From JAJYZP01 sp049964535 (lineage in GTDB: Bacteria; Actinomycetota; Acidimicrobiia; Acidimicrobiales; Acidimicrobiaceae), in NCBI GenBank assembly GCA_049964535.1, contig JBMFXG010000079.1, forward strand, positions 1-11,405: a DNA stretch of 11,405 bases, written 5' to 3'. A model generated the notes under the pieces. That model was not told where the DNA came from, ran no database searches, and saw only the letters and a program-made list of their open reading frames with translations. The translations under genes were made by a program, and so were the position numbers. Shown here piece after piece: positions 1 through 6,960 of the stretch (positions are counted from its first letter, which is position 1; each line of letters begins with the position of its first letter).

Positions 1-1146
1 GTCTACGATGAGGATCACATTCGAGCGCGGCTGCGGGAGGCTGCCGCCGTTTTCTCTGGAACGATAGCGTATGCATCGAAGGCCTTTCTGTGTCGTGCCA
101 TGGCCGAGATCGTTGCCGAGGAGGGCGTTCATCTTGATGCTGCTTCGATGGGCGAGATCTACGTTGCGCTCCAAGGGGGCGTCTCACCTGCGAAGATTGT
201 GTTCCACGGCAATAATAAGTCGACCCGTGAGCTCGAATACGCAGCTTCCATCGGAGTGGGGCGGATCGTGGTTGACTCTTTCGATGAACTCGAGCGACTC
301 AATGCCCTGACCCAAGAACCGATCGATATCTGGCTCCGGCTCACTCCTGGCATTGAAGCTCATACGCATGAGTTCATCCGGACGGGTCAAGACGATTCGA
401 AGTTCGGCTTCAATGTAGGCAACGGAGATGCTGATCGTGCTGTTCAATGGGTAGTGAACCACCGTAATCTGCGTCTTCGAGGTCTTCATTCCCATATTGG
501 CTCACAGATTTTCCGGCTCGAGTCCTTCTCTGAGGAGGTCGAGGTCGTAGCCGAGTTCGTCCAGCGATATCAGCTCGAGGAGCTGAATCTCGGCGGAGGA
601 CTCGGTGTTCCATATCTCGAGGAGGAGACTGCCCCATCCGTGGTGGATTGGGTGAAGGCGGTCGACCAAGCGGCAACCCGTCTCGGCCTAGCAGGGGAGA
701 CCAAGCTCTTTCTTGAGCCGGGTAGAGCGATTGTTGCGACTGCGGGTCTGACGCTCTATGCGGTTGGTACGCGTAAGGAGATCCCCGGTATTCGTCGCTA
801 CGTATCGATCGATGGTGGAATGAGTGATAATCCTCGACCAGTGCTCTACGGAAGTGGCTATGCCGTCTATGCCGCAGAGCGTCTATTCGATCTCCATGAT
901 GAAGAATGGTCGGTAGCTGGAAAGCACTGCGAGTCTGGTGACATCATCGTGAAAGACGGGTTACTGCCCAGAGACCTTCGCCTCGGTGAGCTGCTCGTTA
1001 CTCCGGTTACTGGCGCCTATGGCTATGCAATGAGCTCGAACTATAACAAGGTACCTCGGCCGCCGGTCGTCTTTATAGGCGGGGGTGTGATGCGGGTCGT
1101 GGTCAGAGGCGAGACACTTGACGACCTCGTCAGGTTAGACGCCTAA
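1..1146 (+). CDS. lysA: Diaminopimelate decarboxylase, C-terminal 381 codons (5' end outside window)
   Basis: LysA is a PLP enzyme that decarboxylates meso-diaminopimelate to L-lysine, the last step of lysine synthesis in the cytoplasm. The frame is open from base 1, so the start lies upstream; family members run to roughly 420-450 residues, so some 40-70 residues are missing. Numbering from the first visible codon, the PLP lysine is K27 in YASKAF. HSHIGSQ, then LNLGGGLG, then FLEPGRA follow in fold-type III order. DGGMSDNPRP, CESGD (catalytic Cys C310) and GAYGYAMSSNYN complete the active site contributed across the dimer. The DGGMSDNPRP and CESGD wording separates LysA from ornithine or arginine decarboxylases of the same fold. 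A 52-bp gap separates it from hom. No defect is seen. Confidence 0.97.
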   Translation, partial: VYDEDHIRARLREAAAVFSGTIAYASKAFLCRAMAEIVAEEGVHLDAASMGEIYVALQGGVSPAKIVFHGNNKSTRELEYAASIGVGRIVVDSFDELERLNALTQEPIDIWLRLTPGIEAHTHEFIRTGQDDSKFGFNVGNGDADRAVQWVVNHRNLRLRGLHSHIGSQIFRLESFSEEVEVVAEFVQRYQLEELNLGGGLGVPYLEEETAPSVVDWVKAVDQAATRLGLAGETKLFLEPGRAIVATAGLTLYAVGTRKEIPGIRRYVSIDGGMSDNPRPVLYGSGYAVYAAERLFDLHDEEWSVAGKHCESGDIIVKDGLLPRDLRLGELLVTPVTGAYGYAMSSNYNKVPRPPVVFIGGGVMRVVVRGETLDDLVRLDA

Positions 1147-1198
1147 TCTGTACTGTCGAGACGCTCCAAGGGCTCGGGTCAAAGAGAAGAGAAGAAGC

Positions 1199-2485
1199 GT
1201 GAAGATCGGACTATTGGGCTGTGGAAACGTCGGCTCGGCCTTTATCAAACTATTGATCGATAATCGTGAATCGATCAAGGAACGATGCGGAGAAGACCTA
1301 GAACTGGCTGCGGTAGTCGTCAGAGATCTTGACCGTGAACGTCCGGAGTGGGTCGATCCGGCCTTGTTGACGACGGACGCTCGTTCGGTAGTCCTGGCAC
1401 CAGATATCGACCTCATTGTCGAGGTCATAGGAGATGTGACTGCCTCGAAGGAGCTGATTGAAGCTGCGCTTCAGGCTTCGAAATCGGTCGTAACTGCGAA
1501 TAAAGCCCTCCTGGCTGAGAGCTACTTCGAGCTGGAAGATCTTGCAGAGACCGTGGGGAAAGATATTTTCTTTGAGGCCGCTGTGGCCGGTGGAATTCCA
1601 CTGATTCGCTCGTTACGGGTATCGCTCGTTGGGGAGAGGCTGTCGAGAGTTACTGGAATCGTCAATGGCACCACGAACTTTATTTTGACGAGGATGTACG
1701 AGGAGAACCTCAGCTTCAGCGCGGCACTCAAGCTCGCCCAAGAACTTGGCTATGTCGAGGCAGATCCTCGGGCCGATCTCGAAGGATTTGATGCTGCAGC
1801 AAAGGCGGCCATCTTGGCCTCGATAGCGTTCGGTCGAAAAGTGCGATTCAACGATGTCCAATGCGAGGGGATCGTGCATGTGCGAGAAAGTGACGTGAAC
1901 TTCGCTAGGCGTCATGGCTTTGTAGTTAAGCTGCTTGCTCAGTGCGAACGCATTGTGGTGAGAAGTGAGGATGACGAGTTCTCGGTGCGGGTCTTCCCCG
2001 CTCTGTTGCCTGAGACGCATCCATTGGCGGCGGTTCGAGACGCTTTCAATGCCGTTTTTGTAGAGGGCGAGGCCGTTGGAGAGCTGATGTTCTATGGGCG
2101 CGGAGCCGGCGGCCTCCCGACGGCTTCCGCCGTCATGGGCGATGTCATTGACGCTGCTCAGAATCTGCGTTTCGGCTCTACCGAGCGTCGAACGCGAACA
2201 AAAGATGCTCGGATCGTCGATTACGCTCGTCTTACCTCGCAGTTCTACGTTTCGGTTGAGGTAGTTGATGAGCCGGGCGTTTTGGCTTCGGTAGCGGAGA
2301 TCTTCGGAGCCAACGAGGTTTCGATATCGTCGATGGAGCAGATCGGCCTCGCAGATGAGGCAAGACTCGTGTTTTTGACACACCCGACGACTGAAGGATC
2401 GATCGCTCGTACGCTTGAGGGGCTGAGACGACTCCGAACGGTCAAGGAGATCGGACATTCGATGCGAGTCATAACGGAAGGGTAG
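1199..2485 (+). CDS. hom: Homoserine dehydrogenase with C-terminal ACT domain
   Basis: Reduces aspartate semialdehyde to homoserine with NAD(P)H, the branch step toward threonine and methionine. It has 428 residues and starts with GTG after a purine-rich stretch (aaagagaagagaagaagc, 1181-1198), which is the likely ribosome binding site. The Rossmann nucleotide-binding motif is GCGNVGSAF (7-15), followed by TANKALLAE (99-107). The catalytic core is VNGTTNFILTRM (155-166) plus GYVEADPRADLEGFDAAAK, where E187, D198 and K202 match the conserved acid/acid/lysine of the family by spacing. Residues about 348-428 form an ACT domain (VEVVDEPGVLASVAEIFG), so feedback inhibition by threonine is expected, as in other long-form bacterial Hom. 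thrC begins 3 nt after the stop, so the two are surely cotranscribed. Confidence 0.97.
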   Translation: MKIGLLGCGNVGSAFIKLLIDNRESIKERCGEDLELAAVVVRDLDRERPEWVDPALLTTDARSVVLAPDIDLIVEVIGDVTASKELIEAALQASKSVVTANKALLAESYFELEDLAETVGKDIFFEAAVAGGIPLIRSLRVSLVGERLSRVTGIVNGTTNFILTRMYEENLSFSAALKLAQELGYVEADPRADLEGFDAAAKAAILASIAFGRKVRFNDVQCEGIVHVRESDVNFARRHGFVVKLLAQCERIVVRSEDDEFSVRVFPALLPETHPLAAVRDAFNAVFVEGEAVGELMFYGRGAGGLPTASAVMGDVIDAAQNLRFGSTERRTRTKDARIVDYARLTSQFYVSVEVVDEPGVLASVAEIFGANEVSISSMEQIGLADEARLVFLTHPTTEGSIARTLEGLRRLRTVKEIGHSMRVITEG

Positions 2486-2488
2486 TTC

Positions 2489-3592
2489 ATGGATGAGATG
2501 AGTGGTCAGAGCGATATGCAACGTGGTGACTTCTCCCATCGCTCAGCCCTAACCTGGCCGGGCATCATAGAGGCCTATCGTCAGTACCTCGACATCTCGC
2601 CCGAAGTGGAAGCGGTGACGCTCTTCGAGGGAGCTACCCCGCTCTATCGAGCGAATGCTCTTTCGGAGCTTAAAGAGGCGAACGTTTGGTTGAAGTACGA
2701 AGGGGCAAATCCGACTGGGTCGTTTAAGGATCGAGGCATGACTCTCGCCATTACGAAGGCGAAGGAGGCCGGCTCCGTCGCGGTAGTCTGTGCCTCCACT
2801 GGAAACACCTCTGCTGCGGCCGCGGCCTATGCGGCGAAGGCTTCGATGACCTGCGTGGTGTTGATCCCGAGTGGATACATAGCGCTGGGGAAGTTAGCAC
2901 AGGCGCTGGTCTACGGAGCGAAGGTTCTCCAGATACGAGGAAACTTCGATCGTGCGCTCGAGATAGTACGAGATCTAGGAGGGTCTGGCGTTGCGACGGT
3001 CGTGAACTCGATTAACCCTGATCGAATTGAAGGTCAAAAGACGGGAGCGTTTGAGATCGTTGATGTCTTGGGACGAGCTCCTGACTACCACTTCATGCCC
3101 GTGGGGAACGCTGGCAATATCACTGCTTACTGGCGCGGATATCGCGACTATTGCGTCAACTCGGAGCGGTCACTTCCGCTTCCGAAAATGATGGGTTTTC
3201 AAGCTGCTGGTGCTGCCCCAATCGTTGCTGGTCGTGTTATCGAACAACCGGAGACGGTAGCGACCGCTATTCGCATTGGAAACCCGGCGTCGTGGGCGGG
3301 AGCTCTTGAGGCAGCAGAGTCATCTCATGGTTTGATCGGTTCCGTTACCGACCGGGAGATTCTTGATGCCTATCGCCTTCTAGCTCAGAGGGAGTCCACC
3401 TTCTGCGAACCGGCATCAGCAGCGTCGGTCGCTGGACTATTGAAGACTGCTATCGAACCGGGAAGTACCGTAGTGTGCGTACTGACCGGACATGGTCTCA
3501 AGGATCCAGATACTGCGATTACACAGATTGCGGTACCAGATGCGGTCGACGCGACGTATGCGAGCATTGCACGAGAGTTAGGCCTTGATTAG
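2489..3592 (+). CDS. thrC: Threonine synthase
   Basis: A PLP-dependent enzyme that converts O-phosphohomoserine to threonine. It has 367 residues, the usual size of the short actinobacterial/Bacillus-type ThrC. Visible motifs are TPLYRA (50-55), EGANPTGSFKDRGM with PLP lysine K80, the phosphate-cupping loop STGNTSAAAAAYAA (103 onward), PVGNAGNI (near residue 204), and the C-terminal EPASAAS and LTGHGLKDP. The ATG at 2489 is chosen because GGAAGGG (2475-2481) lies at good distance inside the end of hom; ATGs at 2498 and 2516 are possible but lack a comparable site. The first ~18 residues are not family-conserved. The enzyme needs phosphohomoserine, yet no homoserine kinase gene follows here. 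Confidence 0.97.
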   Translation: MDEMSGQSDMQRGDFSHRSALTWPGIIEAYRQYLDISPEVEAVTLFEGATPLYRANALSELKEANVWLKYEGANPTGSFKDRGMTLAITKAKEAGSVAVVCASTGNTSAAAAAYAAKASMTCVVLIPSGYIALGKLAQALVYGAKVLQIRGNFDRALEIVRDLGGSGVATVVNSINPDRIEGQKTGAFEIVDVLGRAPDYHFMPVGNAGNITAYWRGYRDYCVNSERSLPLPKMMGFQAAGAAPIVAGRVIEQPETVATAIRIGNPASWAGALEAAESSHGLIGSVTDREILDAYRLLAQRESTFCEPASAASVAGLLKTAIEPGSTVVCVLTGHGLKDPDTAITQIAVPDAVDATYASIARELGLD

Positions 3593-3611
3593 CAAGCGAG
3601 CGTTTCGCTTG
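3593..3611 (+). other. Short hairpin directly after thrC
   Basis: CAAGCGA (3593-3599) and TCGCTTG (3605-3611) form a perfect 7-bp stem with loop GCGTT, starting at the first base after the thrC stop. There is no U-run behind it, so it is not a standard intrinsic terminator. It could protect the 3' end of the hom-thrC message or assist Rho-dependent termination. The role is inference. Confidence 0.4.
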
Positions 3612-3625
3612 TGGAAGAGTGATGC

Positions 3626-3671
3626 AGCCGAGTGAGTTTCGGCTAGACTATTTGTATCTTATGGCTTAGCC
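3626..3671 (+). promoter_or_regulatory. Two mutually exclusive potential hairpins upstream of rho
   Basis: AGCCGA (3626-3631) can pair with TCGGCT (3639-3644). GGCTA (3641-3645) can instead pair with TAGCC (3667-3671). The two stems share bases 3641-3644, so only one can form at a time. Such an arrangement resembles an attenuator switch, but the stems are only 5-6 bp and no U-tract or leader peptide is evident. Chance is a serious alternative. Confidence 0.2.
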
Positions 3672-3742
3672 CCATGAGCGTATCAAACCCACGTTTCGTG
3701 CTCTCGTAGCTATGTACACGTAATGGTTGCTCCGATTGAGCT

Positions 3743-3770
3743 CTGTTGAATTCTCGATGAAGCCGATAAT
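3743..3770 (+). promoter_or_regulatory. rho: Candidate promoter for rho
   Basis: GATAAT at 3765-3770 is one mismatch from the TATAAT -10 consensus. A weak -35 (CTGTTG, 3743-3748) lies 16 bp upstream; the better-looking TTGAAT (3746-3751) is only 13 bp away, which is too close. Transcription would begin near 3777 and give a leader of about 40 nt. Being in the only sizeable gene-free gap of the window supports a promoter here, but the -35 is poor. Confidence 0.3.
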
Positions 3771-3782
3771 TGACGCGACGCA

Positions 3783-3796
3783 CGAAGACGTCTTCG
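3783..3796 (+). promoter_or_regulatory. Perfect 14-bp palindrome in the rho leader
   Basis: CGAAGACGTCTTCG is a perfect inverted repeat without spacer, 19 bp before the rho ATG and just downstream of the candidate start of transcription. It overlaps a second palindrome, TCTTCGAAGA (3791-3800). As DNA it could be an operator for a dimeric repressor; as RNA it could fold to a 5-bp stem with an ACGU loop near the ribosome binding site. No regulator is identified. Confidence 0.35.
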
Positions 3797-3804
3797 AAGA
3801 TTTT

Positions 3805-3810
3805 GAGAGG
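3805..3810 (+). promoter_or_regulatory. rho: Ribosome binding site that fixes the rho start
   Basis: GAGAGG lies 5 nt before ATG 3816. The in-frame GTG at 3810 uses the last G of this site and so would have no usable ribosome binding site, which argues for the ATG. Confidence 0.65.
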
Positions 3811-3815
3811 TGTCG

Positions 3816-5621
3816 ATGAGCCTTGTAGCTCAGCTAGACCGTACCGTATTAGAGAAAATGGAGAAGTCGCAACTTCTTACCGTGTGCACTGAGCTTGACC
3901 TCAAATCAAGTGCGCGCTTGAAGAAAGCAGATATTATCGATCAGATTTTGGCCGCCTCGACCTCGACTATCAAGGCCTCCGAAGCTCCAGGTGCGAACCC
4001 ATCGGTACGACCGAAGGTAGAGAGCGGTAACGGTGCAGAGCACTCCGGCTCCTCGGCGGAGAGCGTGGGAAAAGGGGCAGAACTGAGCTCGACCTCGAGA
4101 CGTGGTGAGAGTGGATCGTCCGCCAAGGCGACATCCGATTCTTCCACCCCGGTACGATCAAAGTCTACTCACGAGGTGGCCGGCCTCTTTCCGCCGATCA
4201 CCGTGACACCTCGCCAGAGAAGCACGAACTCACCTCAGAGCGCAGACTCCGTTGGTGGGGCAACCTCGGCGGTAGATGTGCGTGGAGATGGCGGTTTGGC
4301 TCAACCTCGCCCAGCGACGGTGGAGGTGCGGGCTGGAGGTGAGGGGGTCGACGGTGAAGTCGTGGGAAGTGACGTGCGACGTACAGAGGGAGGAGATCAG
4401 CTCTCTCGTCGGGCACGGCGACGTCGTGGCCGCGATCGGAATGGAGATCGGAGCGAGGGTTCGCCGAGCGAGTCGCAGGCTCCCGTTGAACTTCAAGAGC
4501 TAACCGGGATACTCGACCTCCGAGAGGAGGGATTCGGTTTCATCCGAGCCGTTGGCTACCTACCTTCAGCTCGAGACGTGTACGTCGCTGCCTCATTGGC
4601 TCGTAAGTATGGTCTTCGCAAAGGTGATGTCGTCACAGCAGCAGCTCGACAAGCAAACTCGAACGAGAAGTACCCAGCTGCAGTTCGAATTGAACGCGTC
4701 GCGGACATGGATCCGGAGATTGCACGCATGAGGCCGAAGTTCGAAGACCTCACCCCTCTGTTTCCAGATGAGAAGTTGGTTTTGGAGACCGTCGGAGATC
4801 CCATGAATATGGTTGCTCGGATCGTTGATCTGATTGCTCCGATAGGGAAAGGGCAGCGTGGTCTCATTGTGGCGCCGCCGAAGGCTGGAAAGACCACCAT
4901 CGTCAAACAGATAGCCCACTCCATCGAAGCGAACAATCCCGAAGTGCATCTCATGGTCCTGCTGGTCGATGAGCGACCCGAGGAGGTGACCGATATCCGT
5001 CGCTCGGTCCGAGGCGAGGTCATCGCTTCGACCTTTGATAGACCGGCCGATGAGCATACCGTTGTTGCGGAGCTGACGATAGAGCGTGCCAAACGTATGG
5101 TGGAGCAGGGTAAAGATGTCGTGATCATCTTGGATGGAATCACTCGTCTTGCAAGGGCGTACAACCTTGCCCAGCCTGCAACCGGCCGGATCATGTCTGG
5201 CGGTGTTGACTCAGGGGCCCTCTACCCACCGAAGAAGTTCTTCGGAGCTGCCCGCAATGTTGAAGAGGGTGGATCCCTGACGGTGCTCGCAACTGCTCTC
5301 GTTGAGACCGGTTCCAAGATGGACGAGGTCATCTTCGAGGAGTACAAAGGTACAGGCAATATGGAGCTACGACTCGATCGACGCTTGGCTGAGCGAAGGC
5401 TTTTCCCAGCGATAGACGTCAATGCGAGTTCGACTCGCCACGAAGAGCTCTTGTTCTCTCGTGAATCGTTGAACTCCATTTGGAAGCTTCGACGAGTGTT
5501 GAACGCACTCGCGTCAGAGGGTTCTGGGGCACCGGGGCTTGAGCTCTTGATCGATAAGGTGCGTTCGACTCGATCGAATCAAGAGTTTCTAGCTGAGATT
5601 CAAAAGTCTCCTATCGGCTAG
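3816..5621 (+). CDS. rho: Transcription termination factor Rho, with long N-terminal insertion
   Basis: A hexameric RNA helicase/ATPase that ends transcription by moving along the nascent RNA. It has 601 residues against about 420 in E. coli. Residues ~1-46 form the Rho N-terminal helical domain (QLDRTVLEKMEKSQL...LKKADIIDQIL). Residues ~47-222 are a low-complexity Ser/Gly/Thr-rich insertion ending in the basic patch RRARRRRGRDR (198-208). The cold-shock-like primary RNA-binding domain follows (GILDLREEGFGFIR). In the motor domain, Walker A is APPKAGKTT (353-361), VDERPEEVTD carries the catalytic Glu, Walker B is VVIILD (435-440), the Q-loop region is RIMSGGVDSGALYPPKKFFG and the R-loop is EYKGTGNMEL. 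The motor is complete, so it should be active and bicyclomycin-type contacts look conserved. It is preceded by a 223-bp gap that may hold its own promoter. Confidence 0.98.
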   Translation: MSLVAQLDRTVLEKMEKSQLLTVCTELDLKSSARLKKADIIDQILAASTSTIKASEAPGANPSVRPKVESGNGAEHSGSSAESVGKGAELSSTSRRGESGSSAKATSDSSTPVRSKSTHEVAGLFPPITVTPRQRSTNSPQSADSVGGATSAVDVRGDGGLAQPRPATVEVRAGGEGVDGEVVGSDVRRTEGGDQLSRRARRRRGRDRNGDRSEGSPSESQAPVELQELTGILDLREEGFGFIRAVGYLPSARDVYVAASLARKYGLRKGDVVTAAARQANSNEKYPAAVRIERVADMDPEIARMRPKFEDLTPLFPDEKLVLETVGDPMNMVARIVDLIAPIGKGQRGLIVAPPKAGKTTIVKQIAHSIEANNPEVHLMVLLVDERPEEVTDIRRSVRGEVIASTFDRPADEHTVVAELTIERAKRMVEQGKDVVIILDGITRLARAYNLAQPATGRIMSGGVDSGALYPPKKFFGAARNVEEGGSLTVLATALVETGSKMDEVIFEEYKGTGNMELRLDRRLAERRLFPAIDVNASSTRHEELLFSRESLNSIWKLRRVLNALASEGSGAPGLELLIDKVRSTRSNQEFLAEIQKSPIG

Positions 5622-5622
5622 A

Positions 5623-5660
5623 CTGAGGACCCCAACTTCGCTTGAAGGTCGTTATCTCAG
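5623..5660 (+). other. Imperfect nested hairpin between rho and rpmE
   Basis: CTGAG-GAC (5623-5630) can pair with GTC (5648-5650) and CTCAG (5656-5660), enclosing CTTC-GCTT-GAAG (5636-5647). That gives about 12 pairs with internal bulges. No U-run follows. It may be a weak terminator, an RNA processing site, or a leader element for rpmE; none of these is shown by sequence alone. Confidence 0.3.
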
Positions 5661-5697
5661 CCCAAGGGTAGTTGTTTGTGAGAGGAAGGTAGAGCAA

Positions 5698-5916
5698 GTG
5701 AAGACTGAGATTCATCCGAATTACATAGAGTCACATGTGAAATGTTCATGCGGGAATACATTTGTTACGCGATCTACAAAGGCTGAACTTCATGTTGAGC
5801 TCTGTAATGAGTGTCATCCGTACTACACCGGAAAGCAGAAGCTCGTTGATACCGGTGGACGGGTTGAGCGTTTCCAGCGGCGTTATGGTGAGCGCACGAA
5901 GAAGTCCTCAAGCTAA
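5698..5916 (+). CDS. rpmE: 50S ribosomal protein L31, zinc-binding (C+) form
   Basis: A small protein of the large ribosomal subunit that bridges toward the small subunit. It has 72 residues and begins with GTG, preceded by AGAGGAAGG (5681-5689) at 8 nt. The four cysteines of the zinc-binding type are present: CSCG (C16, C18) and CNEC (C36, C39), followed by the family signature HPYYTGKQKLVDTGGRVERF. This is the form used when zinc is plentiful; many actinobacteria also have a Cys-less paralogue under Zur control elsewhere, and none is seen here. It lies 76 nt after rho, as in most actinobacteria, and 18 nt before the next gene, so it is probably cotranscribed with what follows. Confidence 0.97.
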   Translation: MKTEIHPNYIESHVKCSCGNTFVTRSTKAELHVELCNECHPYYTGKQKLVDTGGRVERFQRRYGERTKKSSS

Positions 5917-5934
5917 CTCAAGTAGAGGAGTGCG

Positions 5935-6960
5935 TTGAGCCCTGACATTATCGGAGGGCTCGCACGGTCGGTTGCTCGTCTTGTCTTTGGAGGCGAGCCC
6001 GATCGATGTGTCCCCCGTGGGGATTACCTGGTAGAGGCCGGTCGTGGAGAGAGAGCAGTGCTCGTTGCGCTTCCGAGCGGCAGCGATGATCTTGCGCGAA
6101 CTCTGTGGCGGGCCCTCACTCGTGATTGTGGCCCCCAAATAGGTGATGTAGTGATGGTGGAGCCGTCGTTTCCACCTCGAAGTGTGCGTGGTTCTCCTGC
6201 TCGTTCCTCCCAAGACCTTTGGTCGGCCGATGCACTCGCCCACCTTGGAATTAAACTCTGGCGTTATGGCAAGTCCGGCGGAGAGCTGGAGCTCCGTAAT
6301 CGTGAACTCAACGTGACCTGCTCGTCGTCGATACTGATCCGCCACCGATTTCCCACAGTTGCGCTGGACGATGATCTCGTGATCTGTTCATTTGAGGATG
6401 GCTTTTCTCTAGAGTATCGAGGGCTAGCCGTAGCGATCGATCGAACTGGGTCAAGCCAGTTTGAAGTCGGGGTATCTGAGCGAGATCGTGAAGCGCGCAA
6501 CCTTGCTTTTGGGGAGTCATATGATCGGGTAAGCGAACTGGTCCGGACGCTTAGCGAGGTGCGGACCAGACGGGTCGGAGGGTCTTCTCATCCGATTGCA
6601 CAGGTGGCACCGGAGCGCTGGCTGCGCCATGAAATCTCAAAGACCGACGCCTACGGCCCCAAAGCCGATGAGTGGGTGGAGATCGGCGGTATCGATGACA
6701 ACCGTCGTCGGGCCTATGCGCTCGCTAATGGTACGCTGCTGGCGATGACCGTTGGACCTGATCCGACTTTGATCTTTGAACTAGGATCTGTCTACGCAGC
6801 TCTACGTCGCAGCAGTCGTGACCTGAGCGGCCATGTGTCGATCTACACCCCAGAGCAGGATCGAATTGAAGGTTACGAGAGGCTTTTCGGGCGTTCCACA
6901 CTTGACATTAGCGTTGTCAGCGTCTCGAAGGACTGGCAAAGACGAGGCGAGGAGGCCTAG
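5935..6960 (+). CDS. Unrecognised 341-residue protein between rpmE and prfA
   Basis: I do not recognise a family. The frame is real: it fills the rpmE-prfA space, starts with TTG after AGAGGAG (5924-5930), and its last base is the first base of prfA (taGTG). It has no signal peptide, no membrane segment and no obvious nucleotide-binding loop, so it is probably a soluble cytoplasmic protein. The N-terminal part (~37-80) alternates hydrophobic strands and a helix (AVLVALPSGSDDLARTLWRA). The middle has strands and then EVGVSERDREARNL (177-190). A motif-like patch, SSHPIAQVAPERWLRHEI, spans 217-234. The C-terminus is charged. The middle block vaguely resembles conserved hypothetical proteins I associate with Acidimicrobiia at this locus, but I cannot confirm that. 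The position suggests a link to translation or simply passenger cotranscription; no function is proposed. Confidence 0.85.
   Translation: MSPDIIGGLARSVARLVFGGEPDRCVPRGDYLVEAGRGERAVLVALPSGSDDLARTLWRALTRDCGPQIGDVVMVEPSFPPRSVRGSPARSSQDLWSADALAHLGIKLWRYGKSGGELELRNRELNVTCSSSILIRHRFPTVALDDDLVICSFEDGFSLEYRGLAVAIDRTGSSQFEVGVSERDREARNLAFGESYDRVSELVRTLSEVRTRRVGGSSHPIAQVAPERWLRHEISKTDAYGPKADEWVEIGGIDDNRRRAYALANGTLLAMTVGPDPTLIFELGSVYAALRRSSRDLSGHVSIYTPEQDRIEGYERLFGRSTLDISVVSVSKDWQRRGEEA

Noticed and set aside
1613..2539. Long open frame (308 codons) on the - strand opposite hom
   Set aside because: It lies wholly antisense to a gene with complete homoserine dehydrogenase motifs, shows no recognisable domain, and is explained by codon bias that leaves the opposite frame free of stops.
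3810..3815. GTG 3810 as rho start
   Set aside because: Its first base belongs to the ribosome binding site that serves ATG 3816.
3593..3815. Possible tRNA or small gene in the gap upstream of rho
   Set aside because: No T-arm-like GGTTCGA motif, cloverleaf or plausible small frame with a ribosome binding site was seen.
4276..4503. A + strand frame inside the Rho insertion (75 codons), and opposing frames there
   Set aside because: The insertion is low in complexity and stop-poor in several frames; no ribosome binding site or conserved protein is apparent.
4556..5194. Open frame of 212 codons on the - strand opposite the Rho motor domain
   Set aside because: Antisense shadow of a highly conserved gene; the composition (Ser/Arg-rich, no domain) is typical of such shadows.
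5935..6960. Nuclease (PD-(D/E)xK-like) reading of the unknown protein
   Set aside because: Acidic residues occur in strand-like segments (E160, E177), but the required lysine spacing is absent, so the idea has no support.
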